From contig VIIQ02000775.1 in the NCBI GenBank assembly GCA_007449985.2, positions 1-64,000 of the forward strand: a stretch of 64,000 bases of DNA. Direction: 5' to 3'. The notes beneath the pieces are model-generated. The model was not told the origin of the DNA and did no database searches. It saw only the letters and a list, made by a program, of their open reading frames with translations. Source of the stretch: Desmodesmus armatus (taxonomy: Eukaryota > Chlorophyta > Chlorophyceae > Sphaeropleales > Scenedesmaceae). Both the position numbers and the translations under genes were made by a program. Of this stretch, positions 10,878 to 23,543 are shown piece by piece (position 1 is the first letter of the stretch; the number at the start of each line of letters is the position of its first letter).

Positions 10878-11829
10878 TCAAGCAGCACGCATGGGCTTCA
10901 CGATGACGCAGTTGACGGGATAGCTGTAGACCTCCTGCTTCTTCTCCATGGGAAGCTGCTTGAAGGCCTTGCCATGCCACCTGCAGGATCGGTGGGGTGG
11001 GGCCCCACCCGGGAGGGAAACAAGCAGGGTGCGGGGGACATCAGGTGTGTTGGAGGCAACTCACTGAGGAGTTGGGTGCATGATGGCTCAGCAAAGCGCT
11101 GCAGGGCATGCATGCATGTGGTGACTCAGTCACTGAGTACTCACTAGTCGACTTGTGGACTAGTCGAGGCTTTGGTAAATCGCTTGCCAACTTGGCAGCA
11201 TGGCAACTCTCACTGAGCCTTGGCATGGTGTGACATGGCCGAACCACCCCATGCTTGCCTAACTCTAGCTCGGAGCACCTGTCTAGCCCCTCTGTGCCAC
11301 ACCACCCCCACCTTATTGAGCCGTCTTCCGGTGCATCCAGCTCCACAGGGGCGCTGGGCCAGTGCTGCCCCCCAATGCAGGTGTTGCCAGTGACGAACGC
11401 CAGCAGGGAGGTCAGACGGGGGCTGCTACCCACCACCTTGAAGCAGCCATTGCTTGATGCCTCCAGGGTGATTGGTGGCGTGGATTTGCCCAGGATGATG
11501 GGTACCACGAGGCTGCTGGCCATCTTGCGACTGCTCCAGAACATGTTGCCCTGTGCGTCAGGCTCCATGCAAATGCGCAGCGAGCCATCAGCGACCATCG
11601 ACGTCAGCATGCCAACAGGGATGCTCCTGCTGCCCAGCACGTCAAATCCGTCGAGTTGAACAGCAACACGCTCAGCCACGAGTGCTGCTGGCAGTGGCTT
11701 CGGCCTTCTGCTTTTCATGTAAGAGCGAGCAACGGCCGCATCACGCACGTAGGCCGGCCCTACGACCTTCCTGGTCTCCGTCTGTGCAACACAAACCGTA
11801 ATGGGCTGGCGAAGGCGCAGGCTCTGCAT
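10878..11829 (-). CDS. Two-exon gene of unknown function
   Basis: Exon 1 is 11279-11829 and exon 2 is 10878-10980. The 298-nt intron has donor GTGCTC and acceptor CTGCAG, and phases agree (GAC AG|G TGG), giving 217 residues. The start at 11829 was preferred over an earlier in-frame ATG at 11928 because a TATA box at 11955-11965 places transcription start near the earlier ATG. The N-terminus (MQSLRLRQPITVCVAQTETR) is basic and Ser/Val-containing, compatible with a short organelle transit peptide. The middle carries Gly/Ser-rich strand-like segments, and the C-terminus is a Lys-rich then hydrophobic tail (EKKQEVYSYPVNCVIVKPMR). I do not recognise the family. The clean final exon argues that the gene is genuine. 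Confidence 0.6.
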
Positions 11830-11954
11830 GCTGCAGTTGCTCGGCTGGTTGCGCTTAGCGTTGCAATGCGATGTCTGTGTTGTCGGTTGCGGAAGGGAAC
11901 ACTTAGCGACACTGGTGCAATCAAACAAGCTACATGCAGTGGCCTGGATGTCAT

Positions 11955-11965
11955 GATATATATAG
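11955..11965 (-). promoter_or_regulatory. TATA box of the 10878-11829 gene
   Basis: GATATATATAG on the + strand reads CTATATATATC on the - strand, about 125 nt upstream of the chosen ATG. With a usual spacing of about 30 nt, transcription would begin near 11925-11930. Confidence 0.6.
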
Positions 11966-11977
11966 GGATGTGTCTGA

Positions 11978-12045
11978 GTGATTCACGTCCGCGTCGGGGT
12001 GGTGTCCCGGGGGCAGGTGCGCCCAGGGTGAATCACGTCCGCGTG
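11978..12045. promoter_or_regulatory. Duplicated 17-bp promoter element
   Basis: GTGATTCACGTCCGCGT at about 11979-11995 recurs as GTGAATCACGTCCGCGT at about 12029-12045, 50 bp apart. The pair lies just upstream of the TATA box. Each copy holds an ACGT core of the kind bound by plant and algal bZIP factors, and a further CACGTG lies at about 12071-12076. This is probably a duplicated activator site for the - strand gene. Confidence 0.5.
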
Positions 12046-14010
12046 CACGGCCGGTTCGACGGAGAAGGCCACGTGTCGGTCAGAGGAGACCTGTTGTTGC
12101 ACATCAGCTGTCGTGTTTCAACTGAATTACTGTTACAGGGTGGCAGCAGTCACTGCCTTCAGGGTCTGCAGACCCTCAGCGGGGGACAATGCAAGCTCCT
12201 TCCGCAGGGCAGCAGAAGCCTTCCATCAACCCTTTTGGCGTCTTTCTTGCACCAGAAGCCAGATAACCATCAAGCCGAACGAAAACTTTGAACATTTGCA
12301 GGAAGGTTGCTGCAGCAACTGTTGCAACAGTGTGGCAGTGCAGGCAATTGTGCTACTGTAATGCCAGCTGCGCATCATGTACAATGTTGCGCCACTTGCG
12401 CTGCCAGAGTGCGGTCAATCAGGTCACAATTCTCAGGCACAAGGCGTGCACTCTGCGGGTAGCTGGGCAGGAAAATCTAGTCAGGCAGCACACCATCGCG
12501 TAAGCTGTCACATGAAGGCTACTGTGCCGTACAAGCACGTGTTGTCAATGCTTGAAGTGGCGTTCAAGCAGTAGTCAGCACCCCCTCCTTGGTAGAGACA
12601 TAATCACTAGGTGTGCTGTCAAGGCTTGCTTCCTGCTGCTCATAACTGCTCGACAATGCACAGCACAAAAACTGTGCTGAGGAAGCAGTGGGGTTCCCTG
12701 CATCAGCTGGGGGCTGCTTGCTGCAACCTGAACACGTTGCAGTATGTAATATGTGTGGTCCCTGCTGCTGGATAAAAACACGAGGTGGCACATGGGTGGC
12801 AGTCATCGTTGGTGAGCCCAAAGGCTGCAGGTCGAATGCCTTTGAAATGCGCCACCCATTTTATTTGGGTGCGCTGCGAAAGGGGCTCAAAGCAGTGGCA
12901 CCTGGTAGCTGTGGGCTTGGAGGTACAGGTCATGCACCAGCAAATGATGGCCAGGGGTCAACATTGCTGGGTGGCTAGTTGCTGGGTGGCGTGAGGGGTT
13001 GCGCATGCTGTTGGGGGCGGAGGGGACAGCAGACATCACGCACAACGGTCGCCTGCGCAGGGTGCAACGCGCACTTCGTATAGGGTGATGTGCACAAGCG
13101 GGAGTAGGGCGGCAAGCAATCAAGGGGAGTGCAGCCGCACATGGGTCAAGAGTGGGAGTGGGTGAGAGGGGGGGGGGACATCGCAGGCAGGCAGACAACA
13201 TAGTGCAAACTAGCGGCACCATCACATCACCCCACCACCACCTCCCACACATGTTCATGGACAAGGGTCAGGGTCATTGGTGATGCACTTTGTTCAGCCA
13301 GTGACCCCCGTCACTTCGGGCTGCTTGCTGCTTTTGCTGCTGTTTCTTCACTTGCTGCCCAGCCCTTCTGCTCACTCGCCCCGCTGTCGCGCCTCAAATC
13401 ACCGTCACCTCACTCAACCCCTGGCTCAATCTGTGCTCACGCACTCGTTCAGTGGTCCTTACCGGCAGCTCTTTCACAAAATACCACCCATGGTCTTGCC
13501 AAGCCTACCCGCCCCCTCACTTGCCTCTCCCCCTCGCTTTCCCACCCCCTTTGCTCACTCAAGGTGCCCAAGGCTGGTGCCCCAGCTCCCCTCACTCTTG
13601 CTGCTCCAAAAGTTACATATTGCCCCTTCCAGCCTGCCCAGCAACAAGATGGGTACACTGAGTTCCCGCAGGGCCTGCTCTGAAATGCAAACCAGGTGGT
13701 GATCGACTCCCAGAGCAACTTACCCCTCACCCCGTGCATGGTCAGCTGCTGCACCAAACGCTCCAGCTGTGGCAGCCCTGTTCTCACATTCAGGGGTTTT
13801 TCATTTTCCGTTCCCAGCCTGGTGCTGGGTGACCAAGCTGTGCTGTGCTGTGGCAGGCAGGCCTGTCCTTGTAAGACCATGCTGCAGCGCTTGAGACTTG
13901 ATCCAGCTGATGCAGTATAATCATGGTGTCTCCTGGGTGACATGGGCACCTGATGGGGTGCTGTGCCCGGCTCTGTCCTTTGCAGCCAGTCCCGGCCCAT
14001 TTGAACCCCC
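12046..14010. other. Intergenic region, no supported gene
   Basis: About 2 kb between the unknown - strand gene and the histone cluster. A pyrimidine-rich stretch (about 13320-13600) gives Leu/Pro/Ser-rich open frames on both strands, but neither shows a domain or credible splice structure. Confidence 0.5.
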
Positions 14011-14050
14011 GACTCAGCTGGCTGTGCTCAACTCTGAGTCAACCTCAGCC
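14011..14050. promoter_or_regulatory. Histone H1 upstream GACTCA/TGAGTC cluster
   Basis: GACTCAG, CTCAACTC and CTGAGTC lie 105-145 nt upstream of the H1 ATG. The same motif family is repeated in the H4-H3 and H2B-H2A divergent promoters and forms the common element of the cluster. Confidence 0.55.
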
Positions 14051-14154
14051 CATGGAATCCGATCCAGCAGCGGATAAGAGCATGCCTGGTTAACACATGA
14101 GAACGATCTATCGATCACTCACCCCATCAACATCCACGATCAGCCACCGCAACC

Positions 14155-15056
14155 ATGTCTGACGCTGCACCCGCACCCGCTGCTCCCAAGGCCAGCAAGC
14201 CAAAGGCTCCCAAGAAGCCTGCGGCCCACCCTCCCACCAGCGATATGGTGATGAAGGCGCTGGTGACCCTCAAGGAGCGCAAGGGCTCCAGCCTGCCAGC
14301 CATCAAGAAGTACATCGCAGCCAACTACAAGGTGCGGGCCTTCACGGGCGTCAGGGCTGGCTGGTATGCTTTTGGGTGTGTCAGCAGTACGTTTCTGGCC
14401 CCTGCCAGACCTGCATGACCAGCAGCTGTCACCGTTGTTGAGCATCAGCAGGTGTTGTTGACCAGCAGCAGCTGCGGACGGGCTGCAGATGGCCCTGTCA
14501 CAGTGTGGCACATGCAGGCTGGCACTCATATTGGCAGAGGCCTGGGCAGCAGCAGCAGCTATAGCACATCACCCCCTTTGGCTGGGGTGTGGTCCTTGAC
14601 ACGCTCGCCGACAGTGCCTGCTTCCTTGCTGCTGCGCAGGGCCTGACCGCTGGCTGGGAGAAGCGTGTGACTGCCTCCCTGAAGCAGCTGGTGGCCAAGG
14701 GCAAGCTGGTGCAGGACAAGGCCCACTGGAAGCTGAGCGCAGAGGCCAAAAAGCCAGCTGCTGCCAAGAAGCCCAAGGCCGCCAAGAAGCCAAAGGCTGA
14801 GGGAGCTGCCAAGAAGAAGAGCACACCCAAGAAGAAGGCTGCCCCAAAGAAGCCCAAGGCCGAGGGTGCTGCCAAGCCCAAGAAGGCAGCTGCTCCCAAG
14901 AAGCCCAAGGCTGACAAGCCCAAGAAGGCAGCTGCTGCCCCCAAGGTCAAGAAGCCAGCCACCAAGAAGCCCGCAGCAGCCAAGAAGCCAGCCGCACCCA
15001 AGGCCAAGAAGCCTGCCGCTGCCAAGAAGGCAACCCCCAAGGCCAAGAAGGCCTAA
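14155..15056 (+). CDS. Linker histone H1
   Basis: Exons 14155-14331 and 14640-15056 join in phase 0 (AAC TAC AAG|GGC CTG) and give 197 residues. The winged-helix globular domain spans about residues 26-95 ([20 protein letters not shown], then the KKYIAANYK helix, and [11 protein letters not shown] in the last part). An Ala/Lys/Pro tail follows, with about ten AKKP-type repeats that bind linker DNA. The only intron in the histone cluster interrupts the globular domain. The start context is AACCATG with GACTCA motifs upstream, and the 3' end carries the same hairpin as the core histones. This indicates that this H1 belongs to the S-phase, hairpin-processed class. Family assignment is secure; the exact variant is not determined. 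Confidence 0.95.
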
Positions 15057-15102
15057 GCAGCTCACCACTGCTGGAGCAGACCCCTGCTCACCCCACCCAA
15101 AA

Positions 15103-15138
15103 TGGTGTCTCTCGACACCACCATACACAATGGAAAGG
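15103..15138 (+). terminator. Histone 3' hairpin and downstream element (H1)
   Basis: The stem GGTGTC/GACACC with loop TCTC (15104-15119) is preceded by CCCACCCAAAA and followed 11 nt later by TGGAAAGG (15131-15138). This is the replication-dependent histone mRNA 3'-end signal in place of a poly(A) signal. Confidence 0.85.
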
Positions 15139-16806
15139 CTTGTTGGGGGGTGTTGTGTTGGCAAGCAGCTGTGCCCTTTGCATGAACACATACCAGCGAG
15201 ACACAGGACAGTGCAACCCCTCTATGGTGCTTCTCTTCAGCGCAGCACCTGCTTCAACACGGTCATGCCTGCACATTGAAACACAGCACCACCACGCAGG
15301 TTGCATTTCGGTTCTGACGCATCTGTGTGCATCAGGCTTGCGTATGCAGCAAAAGTTTCGCTGCCGCACACTCTGCAATGGCAGCCTACTTGCTGGCTGA
15401 TCTTTTGCTGCGTGCAGTCAACGGCACAACACCTCCTTCAGTACAGTACAAGATTGGTATTGGGGACAAAATCCCAACCTGAGTGATGCATGCATCAACC
15501 ACCCTGCGCTGTTGGAGGCAGGAGCCTCCTGAGGGCGGGCAATGGAACGGCACCTGCAGACAATTGAGCTGTGATGCTCTCAGCTGCCCATACCCTGCAT
15601 AGTTGACGCATCCAAACATGCCATGTCAGACACACTGTGGCAGCAAAGTTTGTGGCAGCAGAGGCAGTTGCAGGCACCGATGAAAACAACTTGCTGTGTG
15701 AGTGCCTGGTGTGTCACCACACCATGTATGTTCACAGCAGCATGTATGCATTCAAGACAGTAGCTTTGCGATGCTGCCAGACTAAGCTGCTGCACGCCAC
15801 ACCGTGTGGCAGGCTGCCACAGTGTTCCCGTTGACACCCTCTGGTCGCATATTAGTGGAGGGATGACAGCTGACAGCACCATGCACCGTTGTTCGCAGTA
15901 CAATTGCTGATGGTAGCAGATCACCTGGTCTCTTACGGTAGGACTCTTAGCCAATGACAGTGTGTGGGGTGTGGGCCATTGTTGGCAGCAGGCAGAAAAG
16001 GCAGCACCACAGCCAAGGCATGGGTGGCCCATGCTTAGCGCTTGATGCAGTGGGAGACTCCACAGCAGCAGCAGCCCTACGACAAAAGAGACTATGAGGG
16101 TGTGATTTTGACAGCATAAGGGGATCCGGCAGCAGCAGCAGGAGAATATTGCAGCATAACCAGACCTGCTTTTGGTGACGTAGGCTGGGTCTGCTGTTGC
16201 AGGTGGAACTGGAGGCAAGCGCTCTGCCAGGAAAGGCTGCTGGGTGTGGTGGTTCTATTGTGGTGCACCTAACCCTTGCCCATCGCTGGCGCTGGTGATT
16301 GCTGGGCCTTCTGCAGCAAGAGCGCAACTCTGCGGCTGTTGTCTGTCACAAGATCCTGCCGCCCAAGCAAGGGGGGGCAGTCTGTAAGCTGGACAGCACC
16401 ACCCTACATTTTGGCTTGCAAACTTCAGGTTGGGGAGGGTGCAGCTCAGGAATGTATGTGCCCTGCAGGGACTGCTTTCTCAGGGTTCCACAACAAACCC
16501 AAGGGGAGGGGGGTGACGCAAACAGCATGTCTATGGGGTACACCAATCCAGGCAGAACAAACTGCCACAATCACCAGCACTGTGATTGCCGCCATGCCAA
16601 CAAGAAACAGCGCAAGCATAACCACAGGTATGGGCTTGCTTGCCGTTTGGTTGTCTCTACTGGACACGTACATTCAGCTCAACACACCAACACTGCCATT
16701 GCCACTGATCAAATTGAATCGAACTGATGCAGCAACCCACACATGTACAGCACACAACTACAGCAAGGTGCTAGCAGCAGACACTGGTGGTGGTACTGAA
16801 CTTCTC
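15139..16806. other. Intergenic region between convergent H1 and H4
   Basis: About 1.7 kb between the 3' ends of H1 and H4. Several medium open frames exist on both strands but none carries a recognisable domain. I see no RNA gene. Confidence 0.5.
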
Positions 16807-16842
16807 TCTTTCCAAGGGTCATGGTGGTGTCGAAAGACACCA
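16807..16842 (-). terminator. Histone 3' hairpin and downstream element (H4)
   Basis: On the - strand: GGTGTC, TTTC, GACACC (16841-16826), then TGGAAAGA (16814-16807) after an 11-nt gap. CCCACCCAAAA lies just before the stem, as in H1 and H3. Confidence 0.85.
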
Positions 16843-16924
16843 TTTTGGGTGGGGTGTGCAGCCGGCCCTGGCCTCCTGGTTGCCCAGTCAGCAGGGTCGA
16901 CGCACGCTGCTCAGCAGCAGCTGC

Positions 16925-17900
<976 letters not shown>

Positions 17901-17992
17901 GCAGCTTCCAAGCTGCTGCTGGCCTGCAGCAGGTGCTGTCACTGCCTAGCAGTGGTGGTGCCTGCTGTCTAGGCCAGCACCCCACCCAAAAT

Positions 17993-18027
17993 GGTGTCTC
18001 TCGACACCTCCATGACCCCTGGAAAGG
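17993..18027 (+). terminator. Histone 3' hairpin and downstream element (H3)
   Basis: GGTGTC, TCTC, GACACC at 17993-18008, then TGGAAAGG at 18020-18027 after an 11-nt gap. CCCACCCAAAA precedes the stem. Confidence 0.85.
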
Positions 18028-20948
18028 AAGGCCTTGAACAACAGATTATAAATATGTCCTGGAGATCCTGCATCAGCTTGCGCATGCTTTTGTTGTGGTG
18101 TACCACATTAGCTCACCAGTGACATGTGCGCAACTGATGAGACTGCTGCTGCATCCTGTGAAAGCAAATGTCATGCGCACAGAGCAATCATGCAACAGCA
18201 TATTGCAGCTGTCATGCGCATGTCATGTGTCCCTGAACCAGGTATAACCATATACTGTTCGCCAGTATTCTTGCACCTCATTCCTGGAGCACTGTTCGGT
18301 CTTGATGGGTATGCCTGAATGCAATACAAGAGGCACAGTGCGCATGTTGAGGTGTGGTATCAGTGTCAGTGGAGTCAGCAGGGTGACGATGACAGTGAAG
18401 TGCAAAAGGGCACATGTGACAGCTGTGGGGTGGGGGGTGCCGTGTGGAAGGTGAGTATCAATGCTGCTCCAGGCCTGTCCGGCGTGCAGCAGGTTGATGT
18501 TTAGATCCGTCTGGCTCAGGCTGCCACTGCTAACTGCTGTAGCTGCCTCATGTTGAGCTGCAATGTCTGCTCACGGTACTACATCTTCACTCTCTGCTCT
18601 CCCTGTTCTTTGGCAACATCCACTTCCTGTATTGGTTTGGGACAGTATGTTAGGTCGGTCTGTGCACGGAACAAGCATGAGTTGAGCTGCCAGCAGGCTG
18701 CCGCAGAGAGAAAACACGTGTAGCTAGCATGTAGACAGCAAAGCTGAAGAAACAAGTGGCTGGGGAAGGGGGACCCAAAGCCAGCAGCTTGGCAGTCAGC
18801 CTGAAGCTACCCTGTACTCTACCTAGCCAAGTACAGGGCTTCAGGCCTGAGTGCATGACAAATTTCATGCCTTACCGCCTTGCGGTGTGCTCAACCACAT
18901 CACAGCCAGCAGGGCCGGCCAACCAGCAGACCCAACCAGCAGACCCATTGTGCCCCCCCCCCCCAATGACGTGTAGCTGAAGATACTATGCCCAGTAGGC
19001 AGGCCTGCCATCATGGTGACAGCCGTGCTGACCTCCTCACACACCCGAAATCAAACAAAGCCCAAATGGCATCAGGATGTCCAACACAATGCCCTGCATG
19101 TGCCAATGGCAGCTTGATATCGCTTTGCAATGTGCTGTGCATTGCCACAGATCATTTGAGCCCCTTGTGGGAACCCCTTTGTCCTGCACACGCTGAGCCC
19201 CTTGTCCGGATGGCGCGCTGAGCCCCCCCTTCAGACAGTGGGTCGTCAAGGAAGTCCCCCTTCACCCTAGCTGCCCCCTCCCTGACGTGTTGCTGTCAAG
19301 GGGCTTGTCCAACCGTCCAACAAGGGTAACCCTTGATCCAGATAAGGGGGCTGCCAACCTAGTGGCCCCAAGTTGGGGCCCCCAACAACGTCTGTGACGG
19401 CCAGCCTGGCTTTCGCCCAACTTACGCCCTAGCAGCGCTGTTCACCACCACCTTCTCAGCGCCATTGACGCTGACATTGCAGCTGGAGAGCTTGTCTTGG
19501 ACAGTGTAGCTGCCTCTGCTGCAGAGATGCCTGCCTGCATGCATGTGCACCACACAGCAGCACAGTGCGAACGAACGCTGGGGGCCATGTCCAGTCTCTG
19601 CTGGGCTGTATTTATGTGTTCCCAGTCAGGCAGGTTGCTTCCAGCTTGAAATGTGCAGCTGCCAGTCCTGCGCTGTCTGCACCCGGTCTGCACATTCACA
19701 GCGGACTGGCACAAGCCAGACTTGCTGTTGGATGCGAGTCAGGTGCCTCCATCTCACCTCAGCAAGTGCGGCAGCCTGGCAAATGCAGCGGCACTTATGT
19801 GCATGGTCAGGGCAGTGTTTCTGATGTTGTCTCAGGGCTGTACTTTGATGTTTCTCAGCAAAGCAGCCAACAGCCACTGTACGGCATACTGCAACTGTCA
19901 GCCACCCGCCCACTTGCTCAGCAGTATCCTGAATCTCCGACAGAGTGTGTGGGATGATTGCTGACAGGGCTTCTGATTGGCTCTAGCATTGCTGCTCTTG
20001 CCCAGCCTTTCAACATGCGCGCCTGCTGTGTGGCTTGCTAGTTTTACAGGGGGGCGCAGGACAGCATGGCATTGAGTGATTTCCCCCTCGTTTGGAACAC
20101 AGGCGTGGGTTAACATGGACGCAATAGTGGCTGCGAATGCGGCGTCAGATGGCCTAGGAACACAGGTGTTATACTACAGCGTACATGGCTACATTGTCAG
20201 ACACTGCACACCACCAAGCTGTGAGGGCCTACAGCTGGCATGTTGCTGACACACGTGGGTGGTCAGCCCCCACGACTGCAGGCTACCTGGCACCGTGCAA
20301 CACCAGATTTTCCAGTCAGTGTCTACAATGGACAGCACATGACAGCAGCGGCAACAATCACAGGCAAGTTGCAGGATAGTGACTTGCATATGGTACATGC
20401 GCGCACACACACGCACCGCCGCTTGATATGACTGCAGCCTGCTATTGCGCACAATCAACACCTTTGACATCAGCAGACCATATTCAGTGTGACTGCTGGG
20501 AGCGATTAAGCTGCAAAGGCAACCACAAAACTGCTGGGTTGTCGAGATGTTTACATAGCACAGCTTTCACCAGCGGTCTGCTGCATGCAACTGCTAGTTT
20601 CAAACTGCTGTCATGAACGACCCCAATCTTAACAACTAGCAACAAGAGCCAACATCTCTACAGACTCATCAGCTGCAGGCCATGCTGCCCTGATTCATTA
20701 CATTGACATCAGCAGACCTAATGTATGTGTAGCTGCTGCGGAGAAACCTGTACAGGCAGACATGTTTGACAGCATGATGCACCGCTGTGCCTGGTGCAGG
20801 ATATGCAAACTGAGTTGTCTGCCAATTGTTCTCAGCCATACATATCACAGCTGCGAAGTTGATGAGCAATGCTAGCTCACCAGCACGTGCTGCTGACATT
20901 AGCATAGGAGTCATTGGTCATGCCAACTGCCAACAGTCAGTCAACCAG
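18028..20948. other. Intergenic region between convergent H3 and H2B
   Basis: About 2.9 kb without a supported gene. Open frames are short and biased towards Cys, His and Gln. There is a C-tract near 18955-18964 and an imperfect palindrome around 19352-19385. Nothing else was recognised. Confidence 0.5.
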
Positions 20949-20984
20949 CCTTTCCAGGGGACATGGTGGTGTCGAAAGACACCA
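20949..20984 (-). terminator. Histone 3' hairpin and downstream element (H2B)
   Basis: On the - strand: GGTGTC, TTTC, GACACC (20983-20968), then TGGAAAGG (20956-20949) after an 11-nt gap. Confidence 0.85.
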
Positions 20985-21060
20985 TTTTGGGGAGGGGTTG
21001 CAGCTGGCCCCTCCAGCCTCCCTGGGGAGGGAGGAGGAAGGGCACAACCACACTGCCAGC

Positions 21061-21426
21061 TTAGGCAGAGGTGAACTTGGTCACGGCCTTGGTGCCCTCA
21101 GACACGGCGTGCTTGGCCAGCTCTCCGGGCAGGATCAGGCGCACAGCGGTCTGGATCTCGCGGGAGGTGATTGTGGGCTTCTTGTTGTACCTGGCCAGGC
21201 GGGAGGCCTCGCTGGCAATCTTCTCGAAGATGTCGTTGATGAAGGAGTTCATGATGGACATGGCCTTGGAGCTGATGCCAGTGTCGGGGTGCACCTGCTT
21301 GAGCACCTTGTAGATGTAGATCTTGTAGGTCTCGGCCTTGGAGACCTTCTTCTTCTTCTTTGCGTCAGTGGTCTTCTTGGCAGGTGCCTTTGCGGGGGCC
21401 TTCTCGGCAGCCTTGGGAGGAGCCAT
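21061..21426 (-). CDS. Histone H2B
   Basis: Intronless, 121 residues. The start at 21426 ([18 protein letters not shown]) was chosen over an upstream in-frame ATG at 21528 because the latter would lie next to the TATAAA at 21508-21503. The Lys/Ala/Pro tail is followed by the canonical histone fold ([20 protein letters not shown] at the start, then [20 protein letters not shown]) and ends [13 protein letters not shown] with the C-terminal Lys that is ubiquitinated in other eukaryotes. It is divergent to H2A with 268 bp between the ATGs. Confidence 0.97.
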   Translation of the reverse strand: MAPPKAAEKAPAKAPAKKTTDAKKKKKVSKAETYKIYIYKVLKQVHPDTGISSKAMSIMNSFINDIFEKIASEASRLARYNKKPTITSREIQTAVRLILPGELAKHAVSEGTKAVTKFTSA

Positions 21427-21502
21427 GGTAGCTGTTTGCTGTGTATGAGAACGTACAGAGGGTGACGATAGAGATGTTGATACTGAGAGGTCAGAGGGAG
21501 GA

Positions 21503-21617
21503 TTTATACACACGCGATTGTGGAGCAAGACTCAGCGTGCCTCGACTCGGACTCAGACTCAGAGTTGAGTCTGAGGCATCGTGCTCAACGCCCTGCCTTC
21601 CGTTCTGCCTATAAATA
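21503..21617. promoter_or_regulatory. Divergent H2B/H2A promoter
   Basis: TATAAA for H2B (- strand, 21508-21503) and TATAAATA for H2A (21610-21617) flank a repeat-rich centre (21528-21588). The centre contains GACTCAG, CGACTCGG, ACTCAGACTCAGAG, TTGAGTCTGAGG and CTCAAC. These match the H1 and H4/H3 promoter motifs. Confidence 0.65.
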
Positions 21618-21694
21618 CGCCTCGAAACTACACGTCTAGTCAACAATTCACCATCTATCCGTCCTCTACCCTAAACAACCAACACAAAGCAATC

Positions 21695-22084
21695 ATGTCT
21701 GGCGGACGTGGCAAGGCAGCAGGCAAGGCCAAGGGCAAGGCCGTGTCTCGCTCAAGCAAGGCCGGCCTGCAGTTCCCCGTGGGTCGTCTGGCTCGCTACC
21801 TGAAGAAGGGACGCTATGCCGAGCGTATCGGAGCTGGTGCCCCCGTGTACCTTGCTGCTGTGCTGGAGTACCTCGCCGCTGAGGTGCTGGAGCTGGCAGG
21901 CAATGCTGCCCGTGACAACAAGAAGAACCGCATCATCCCCCGCCACATCCAGCTCGCAATCAGGAACGACGAGGAGCTGAGCAAGCTGCTGGGCACCGTG
22001 ACCATCGCCAGCGGTGGTGTGCTGCCCAACATCCACGGCTCCCTGCTGCCCAAGAAGAGCAAGGGCAAGGCCGACGCCGAGTAA
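21695..22084 (+). CDS. Histone H2A
   Basis: Intronless, 129 residues, starting [20 protein letters not shown]. The histone fold includes [20 protein letters not shown] and the acidic-patch region (DEELSKLLG). The C-terminus is [11 protein letters not shown], without the SQ(E/D) motif of H2A.X and without the SPKK tail of some plant H2As, so it is a canonical type. The start lies 78 nt after TATAAATA. It is divergent to H2B. Confidence 0.97.
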   Translation: MSGGRGKAAGKAKGKAVSRSSKAGLQFPVGRLARYLKKGRYAERIGAGAPVYLAAVLEYLAAEVLELAGNAARDNKKNRIIPRHIQLAIRNDEELSKLLGTVTIASGGVLPNIHGSLLPKKSKGKADAE

Positions 22085-22177
22085 ATGCAGCACTCTTGTA
22101 GTGCTGGAGCGCAGCAGTGTTGGCAGCGCTGCCATGCTGGCTGCCAACACTGCTGCTGATGCTCACCCACCCCAAAC

Positions 22178-22212
22178 TGGTGTCTTTCGACACCACCATA
22201 CTCCTGGAAAGG
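22178..22212 (+). terminator. Histone 3' hairpin and downstream element (H2A)
   Basis: GGTGTC, TTTC, GACACC at 22179-22194, then TGGAAAGG at 22205-22212 after a 10-nt gap. The preceding CCCACCCCAAAC differs slightly from the other four genes. Confidence 0.85.
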
Positions 22213-23543
22213 AAACGTCTTTGATTGTCGGTTGATTCTTGCTTATCTTTCCAGCACTGGTGCTGATGGCCTTTTGCATGCATGCCAGATGTGATGCTGT
22301 GGGGACGGGATGATTGCAATCATGCTGGTCCTGGTTTAAATCAGACAAAGGACCTCCAACGTTGGGTAAAGCAGCTGTTTGTCCATAGGGGGAGCAGCAG
22401 TGCTGTTCAACATCATGAAAAACATGGGGCTAGCCTATTAGGGGTCTGTCAGCTGGACACGGGGTGAAGCAAAGTTGGCGTGCTCCCGCCCCTTTCAAAA
22501 TTGTGGTGGGCATGGTGACCTTCTGCTGTAGGGTCGTCCAGAAATGCTGACTGCTTGTTGATCAAGACTATGGCAGGCTGCTGAGTGCAACTGTCCGCTC
22601 CATCAGCGTTAGCTCAGCCACATCAGCCACACAGTGTTGTGGCAGCACCCAAGTAGCTATCACACAGCCGACCACCAACCATGCCGAACAGAGATAGGGT
22701 CTCCTTCATAGGCCTCTTTCCTTGGCTGCATACCTCTGAGCTAAGATGTCAGTGATGCATGTTCGTCACCCATTGCAGTTACGCAGCCTGAACACTGGTG
22801 CAAGCCAGTACGACCAGCTTGGCATACAGCGCCCCGTCACAGCCTGCTCCCGGAGCAGATGGCATCTGTCAAAGGGAAGGCCCTCTCATGGTTCCTGATC
22901 ACTGCACTTGGCATTGCTAGCGCACGGCTGCGCCGTTGTGTGGTGTTGGCCTTGTACTGCTTTGCATACCATGGCCATATACCTCAGCGTATGATGGCAG
23001 CGCCGAACCAGGACTGCACTTGGCTTGTGGACATCACTGCTTTTCACGTTGATCAGCAAAGGCCAGCCTGCGGCAAGTTACAGTGGCAGGCATGCTCACC
23101 TTGCACAACACTTCTGCTGGCCCTGCGCCCGATGCTTCACGCCCACCGCCCTCATCGCATACCAGTAGTGACCATGGTGACACCCCTCTCCCCCCTGGCC
23201 CAGTTGAAATTCAACCACTGCGGGCATTTTGTGAGCAGTCCACCTTGCGCAGTTCGAGGAGGTTACTAACAAACAAAGTGGGCTCCATACCCACCCAACA
23301 CCCTTCTGCAGTGACAGGCTGTTGCAAAGTCAAATACTCAGTACAACCTTGTACTGCAGTCAAGCTTGTGCAGCTGGCCCACAAGTGCATGGCCCAGAGG
23401 GTCCTCAGCTGCCAAGTTAGACGTCAGAGCGGTGTCTACTATCAGCACTTTGTAGACTCAGGCTCTGCCAAAGCAGTAGTGCTGCTGCTGCTGCTGCTGT
23501 CTGCAAACCTCCCGTCGCATCGCAGCAGACCGTTGATCTCAAC
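22213..23543. other. Intergenic region between H2A and NOP14
   Basis: About 1.3 kb. Two overlapping open frames (about 22859-23269 and 23083-23547) lack recognisable domains. The stretch just before 23544 should contain the NOP14 promoter and 5' UTR. A CTG run lies at about 23480-23500. No clear TATA box was seen. Confidence 0.5.

Noticed and set aside
11830..11928. N-terminal 33-residue extension of the unknown - strand gene
   Set aside because: The TATA box at 11955-11965 would place transcription start at or after this ATG, so the ATG at 11829 is preferred.
13449..14000. 183-codon - strand frame and overlapping + strand Leu/Pro-rich frame
   Set aside because: Both derive from a pyrimidine-rich tract and show no splice or domain support.
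21427..21528. N-terminal extension of H2B from an upstream ATG
   Set aside because: It overlaps the TATAAA region and would add residues not found in any H2B.
22859..23269. 136-codon + strand frame upstream of NOP14
   Set aside because: No domain, no homologous pattern and no in-phase connection to NOP14 exon 1.
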